Assembly: GCF_040546765.1 (NCBI RefSeq)
Contig: NZ_JBEPOK010000001.1
Coordinates: 2,542,001-2,606,000, forward strand
DNA: 64,000 nt
Direction: 5' to 3'
Source: Arthrobacter sp. OAP107
Lineage (GTDB): Bacteria > Actinomycetota > Actinomycetes > Actinomycetales > Micrococcaceae
In this document: positions 61,084-64,000 of the stretch, in pieces
How positions within the stretch are numbered: position 1 is the first letter of the stretch
How the letters are laid out: every line of letters starts with the position of its first letter
Program-made: the position numbers and the translations under genes
The notes under the pieces: generated by a model
Told to the model about the DNA's origin: nothing
The model's database searches: none
The model's input: only the letters and a program-made list of their open reading frames with translations

Positions 61084-61546
61084 ATGTCCACCCCCGATTA
61101 CCGCAGAGATCCCGGCAAAGTTGCGAAACTTACCCCCCGAGCAGTACAACGTCACCCAGAAAGCGGCGACCGAGCCGGCGTTCCGGAACGAGTACTGGGA
61201 CAACCACGATGCCGGCCTGTACGTCGACATCGTCTCCGGAGAGCCGCTGTTCACGTCCCTCCACAAATTCGACAGCCGCACCGGTTGGCCCAGCTTCACG
61301 ATGCCGATCGACCGCAGCAATATCGTCCTCAACGAGGACCGCAGCTACGGCATAATCCGAACCGAGGTGCGTTCCAAGCATGGTGACAGCCACCTCGGTC
61401 ACCTGTTCAACGACGGCCCCGCCGTCGACGGCGGTTGGCGTTACTGCATCAACTCGGCCGCGTTGCGCTTCATCCCTTTGGACCAGCTCGAGTCCGCCGG
61501 ATACGGGCAGTTCCGCGTACTCTTCGCCACGGGGGCAGAATCATGA
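61084..61546 (+). CDS. msrB: Peptide methionine-R-sulfoxide reductase, with 5' frameshift
   Basis: Reduces methionine-R-sulfoxide. RTGWPSF is at residues 53-59 counted from TTG 61121, HGDSHLGHLFNDGP at 87-100, and the catalytic Cys (C109) in RYCINSAALRF. The metal-binding CxxC pairs of zinc-type MsrB are absent (VSGEPLF instead). The expected start, ATG 61084 (AAAGAAGG upstream), is in another frame: six C's at 61131-61136 shift the frame by one base. TTG 61121 could begin a protein only a little shorter than normal. Overlaps msrA by 4 bases. Confidence 0.88.
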
Positions 61547-62055
61547 GCCGCGAGCACGCGATACTGGCCAGCGGCTGCTTCTGGGGCGCCCAGGAGTTGC
61601 TCCGGAAGAAGCCGGGCGTGATCTCCACCCGCGCCGGATACTCAGGCGGCAACACGCCAAACGCCACCTACCGTAACCACGGTGACCACGCCGAAAGCGT
61701 CGAGATCGTCTTCGATCCAGACATCATCTCCTTCCGGGACGTGCTCGAGTTCTTCTTCCAGATCCACGACCCTTCCACCCTGGACAGGCAGGGCAACGAC
61801 ATCGGCCGCAGCTACCGCTCCGCGATCTTCTACACCAGTGACGAGCAGAGACAGGTCGCCCTGGAGACCATCACAGATGTCGATGCGTCCGGACTTTGGC
61901 CCGGAAAGGTCGTCACCGAGGTCGAACCGGCCGGAGATTTCTGGGAAGCCGAGGACGTACACCAGGACTACCTCCAGAAGTACCCCGACGGCTACACGTG
62001 CCACTACGCCCGCCCAGGATGGAAGCTCCCCCAGCGTGAGAGCCAGACCGCGTAA
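61543..62055 (+). CDS. msrA: Peptide methionine-S-sulfoxide reductase
   Basis: A 170-residue MsrA that repairs methionine-S-sulfoxide. Active-site motif SGCFWG (Cys12), then GVISTRAGYSGG, VEIVFDP, YRSAIFYTSDEQR and HQDYLQKYPDGYTCHY, the C-terminal resolving region. The start ATG 61543 overlaps the msrB stop (ATGA), so the two are coupled. Length is normal. Confidence 0.95.
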   Translation: MSREHAILASGCFWGAQELLRKKPGVISTRAGYSGGNTPNATYRNHGDHAESVEIVFDPDIISFRDVLEFFFQIHDPSTLDRQGNDIGRSYRSAIFYTSDEQRQVALETITDVDASGLWPGKVVTEVEPAGDFWEAEDVHQDYLQKYPDGYTCHYARPGWKLPQRESQTA

Positions 62056-62111
62056 ACCCGGTCCCCGGCCAGCAGGCCGTGAGATCCACGTGCCGATCCG
62101 TTGAAGGAGAA

Positions 62112-62696
62112 ATGATGGCAGTTTTCGGAGGTCGCCGCCGCGACGACAACCCCGCGCTCCCGCCCGGGCAGTACCTGACGGAGTCGTTCCCTGTGCTGTC
62201 GGCAGGCCCGACCCCGTCGATCGATACACAGGACTGGGAGTTCTTCATCCACACCGAGGCCGCGCACACCCACCAGTGGACCTGGGATCAGTTCATTGCC
62301 CTCCCGTCCGAGGACATCACAGCAGATATCCATTGCGTGACCAGCTGGTCCAAGTTGGGCGCGGGATGGAGAGGCGTGGCACTGGACACCCTGTTCGCTG
62401 GGGTCGAGACGGGTTTCGATTTCGTGATGGCCCACTCCTACGGCGGTTACACTACCAACCTTCCACTGGAGGATCTCCTCAACGGTCGGGCCTGGATCGC
62501 CTATGAGTACGACGGCGGCGAAATCGACCCCGAACATGGCGGCCCGGCACGCCTCCTGGTGCCCCACCTCTATTTCTGGAAGAGCGCCAAATGGATACGG
62601 GGACTAGTCATGCAAAGCGGGGACAAGCCCGGCTTCTGGGAGGAGAACGGCTACAACCTGCACGGCGATCCTTGGCGGGAAGAGCGCTACGCGTGA
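62112..62696 (+). CDS. Sulfite-oxidase-like molybdopterin protein
   Basis: A 194-residue oxidoreductase of the sulfite oxidase/MsrP (YedY) fold, molybdenum-cofactor domain only. The Mo-ligand Cys is C75 in IHCVTSWSK; other cofactor contacts are in YGGYTTNLPLEDLLNG and PHLYFWKSAKW. No Tat signal, so cytoplasmic. AAGGAGAA precedes ATG 62112. It overlaps the flavin reductase gene, an arrangement indicating a two-protein complex. The substrate is unknown; the position after msrA makes methionine or other S/N-oxide reduction an attractive inference. Confidence 0.9.
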   Translation: MMAVFGGRRRDDNPALPPGQYLTESFPVLSAGPTPSIDTQDWEFFIHTEAAHTHQWTWDQFIALPSEDITADIHCVTSWSKLGAGWRGVALDTLFAGVETGFDFVMAHSYGGYTTNLPLEDLLNGRAWIAYEYDGGEIDPEHGGPARLLVPHLYFWKSAKWIRGLVMQSGDKPGFWEENGYNLHGDPWREERYA

Positions 62697-63418
62697 GCCG
62701 GCGGACCAACGCTTGGCTCACCGGTAGCCTCGCGCGTGCACACCCGCTGACCGCTTCCGCGCGCAGCATCACCTTCGCGGTCCCCGGCTGGCCGGGAAAT
62801 GATCCAGGGCATCACGTCGATGTCCGGCTCACGGCGCCGGACGGGTATCAGGTTGTCCGCTCTTACTCTATCGCCAGCACTGGTACCGGTGAGGAGATTG
62901 AGCTAGCCATCGACCGGCTGCCGGACGGTGAAGTCTCCCCCTTCCTCGTCGACGACCTCGAACTCGGTGACACCGTCGAACTCCGCGGTCCCCTCGGCGG
63001 ATGGTTCGTGTGGCGGCCGGAACAGACCCAACCAGTCCAACTGATCGCCGGCGGCTCCGGTGTCGTGCCATTCATCGCGATGACCCGCGCTCACGCCAGT
63101 GCCGGCAACTCCATCCCCATGCAGCTGCTCTATTCCCTCCGCGCACCCTGTGACGCGTTTTTCCGTGACGAACTGTCCCAGCCCTCAGCGACCGCTCCGA
63201 CAACCTGGCACTACACCCGTACGGTACCGCCGGGATGGTCCCGCTCAGCCGGACGGCTCACCGTTAAGGACCTGAAGAGCGAGACTCTGCCGCCGGAACA
63301 AGTACCACTCACCTACATTTGTGGCCCCACCGGATTCGTCGAAACAGTCTCTCGCGCCCTCATTAGCCTTGGGCACGCAGCCGACAACATCCGCACGGAA
63401 CGATTCGGAGGAATCTGA
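62693..63418 (+). CDS. Ferredoxin-reductase-like FAD/NAD(P) oxidoreductase
   Basis: A 241-residue flavin reductase of the FNR type. FAD-binding motif RSYSIAS, NAD(P) motif GGSGVVPFIAM and the late CGPTGFVE. No iron-sulfur domain. The start is GTG 62693, overlapping the molybdoprotein stop by 4 bases. It probably passes electrons from NAD(P)H to the molybdoprotein, in place of the membrane heme protein used with MsrP. Confidence 0.9.
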   Translation: MSRRTNAWLTGSLARAHPLTASARSITFAVPGWPGNDPGHHVDVRLTAPDGYQVVRSYSIASTGTGEEIELAIDRLPDGEVSPFLVDDLELGDTVELRGPLGGWFVWRPEQTQPVQLIAGGSGVVPFIAMTRAHASAGNSIPMQLLYSLRAPCDAFFRDELSQPSATAPTTWHYTRTVPPGWSRSAGRLTVKDLKSETLPPEQVPLTYICGPTGFVETVSRALISLGHAADNIRTERFGGI

Positions 63419-63705
63419 TGAACCACCTCGACGGCAACGTTCTCGCGGGCCCGGGCATGGGTCTTTTCGCTTTCGACCCGACCACGACACAGTGTCAATG
63501 TCAGTCGTGTGCCGATATCGCTACGCTGGGCCAAGCCATGGTGTACGGCCAACCAATGGGATTCGTGGCCCGCTGCCGCTACTGCGACAACGTACTCGTC
63601 GTCATCGTCGAACACGCCGGGCAGAAATCCCTCAACATGCGCGGACTCCGCTGGCTACGGGTCGGCGACGAGGCAAGAAACGACCGAATTTCAGCCGGAG
63701 ATTAA
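63418..63705 (+). CDS. DUF6510 zinc-ribbon-like protein
   Basis: A 95-residue DUF6510 protein. Cys ligands: C26-x-C28-x2-C31 and C53-x2-C56 (QCQCQSC, CRYC). In Actinobacteria this family usually follows the molybdoprotein/flavin-reductase pair, as here, so it is probably an accessory factor of the complex. Overlaps the reductase stop by one base. Confidence 0.82.
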   Translation: MNHLDGNVLAGPGMGLFAFDPTTTQCQCQSCADIATLGQAMVYGQPMGFVARCRYCDNVLVVIVEHAGQKSLNMRGLRWLRVGDEARNDRISAGD

Positions 63706-63716
63706 GAGGAGATCCA

Positions 63717-63794
63717 ATGTGCGCCGAGAACTTTACCGGGTTCGCAGGAGGAACCCTTCGCCTCAACCTCAACGTCAAGTCGGGGCAGCATTGA
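63717..63794 (+). CDS. Possible 25-residue peptide
   Basis: AAGAGGAGA lies 5-6 bases before ATG 63717; the frame codes MCAENFTGFAGGTLRLNLNV and five more residues before a stop. The strong ribosome site makes it worth recording, but it may be leader debris after DUF6510. Confidence 0.25.
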   Translation: MCAENFTGFAGGTLRLNLNVKSGQH

Positions 63795-64000
63795 GGAACT
63801 TTAGCAATAGCCGAAAGGTCGCAGTATCCTCGGCAGCGCTGACGGATGCGCTCGGCCGCCTTTCTGCCCATCGGGCACATGTCCTGGACCTAGTGTCGCC
63901 CACGCCAGGGCGCGTATTGCAGGGAACAGCTGTGACCATCCGGTTTATCCCCTTTCGGCAGGATGTTTTCACCGCACAGGTGAACAATTTCGCCCGGTTC
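63795..64000. other. Window end, nothing recognised
   Basis: About 205 bases without a supported gene; a gene may begin or end beyond the window. Confidence 0.4.

Noticed and set aside
1..64000. CRISPR array
   Set aside because: No regularly spaced direct repeats were seen; the tandem repeats at 41727 and 44943 have only two copies and no spacers.

Overview
The window is high-GC DNA with actinobacterial character: GTG/TTG starts, strong AAGGAG-type ribosome binding sites, families such as DUF3846, DUF4235, DUF6221 and DUF6510, an HspR/MerR-type chaperone regulator, and a levan/fructan GH32 system. Together these suggest a soil Micrococcaceae genome (Arthrobacter/Pseudarthrobacter type). I see no replication origin, rRNA or CRISPR array. 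The many broken genes, gene remnants, a complete IS21 element and a resolvase scar suggest an accessory region or large plasmid; this is inference.

Layout. 0-4.3 kb is a protein-quality island: hsp20, a zinc-ribbon-like protein, a leftward hsp20-dnaJ-like-orf operon, a divergent MerR/HspR-like regulator, a tRNA-Lys(UUU) and a small conserved protein. A third hsp20 lies at 42.9 kb. Four promoters here (hsp20 at 2.9 kb, tRNA-Lys, the small protein at 4.0 kb, hsp20 at 42.9 kb) share one architecture: a -35, a 17-base spacer ending in GTGC, a -10, then the 22-bp dyad ATCTATATC-N4-GATATAGAT. This looks like a small stress regulon that includes a tRNA. 4.5-13.4 kb holds a secreted lipoprotein, small genes, a serine hydrolase with a cupredoxin-like N-terminal segment, an SDR, and an oxidoreductase-hydrolase pair whose promoter carries the same dyad as the TetR gene behind it.

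13.7-26 kb is a levan/fructan utilisation locus: intracellular-type GH32 fructosidase, aldo/keto reductase, LacI regulator, Opp/Dpp-type ABC importer (binding lipoprotein, two permeases, two ATPases), and a second GH32 resembling levan fructotransferase. A likely scheme is extracellular levan cleavage, import of the oligo- or difructose product, and cytoplasmic hydrolysis under LacI control. The locus carries scars: a truncated tandem lacI copy, a frameshift in the reductase, and a secreted GH32 whose Tat signal is in frame but lacks a normal start codon. 26-31 kb holds a resolvase scar, a RidA/HxlR pair and an IS21-family element with a 6-bp target duplication inside a pRiA4b ORF-3-like gene.

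31-54 kb mixes intact genes (FBP zinc-finger protein, MFS/TetR pair, NmrA-like protein, CBS protein, esterase, DUF proteins, medium-chain dehydrogenase) with many lesions: nuclease, NCS1 permease, secernin-like peptidase, MFS transporter, STAS-like protein, methyltransferase and lipoprotein remnants. Short genes absent from a long-ORF view include a 49-residue secreted peptide at 35.4 kb and lysine/arginine-rich small proteins at 6.1 and 47.1 kb.

54-64 kb is a stress/redox segment: three related GNAT proteins, thioredoxin, a TetR with a preceding HTH-less TetR-like partner, an ECF sigma factor with a probable anti-sigma partner, a ferritin-like protein, MsrB, MsrA, a sulfite-oxidase-like molybdoprotein, its probable flavin reductase and a DUF6510 zinc protein. 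A 17-bp element is shared by the regions upstream of the sigma factor and the ferritin-like gene.
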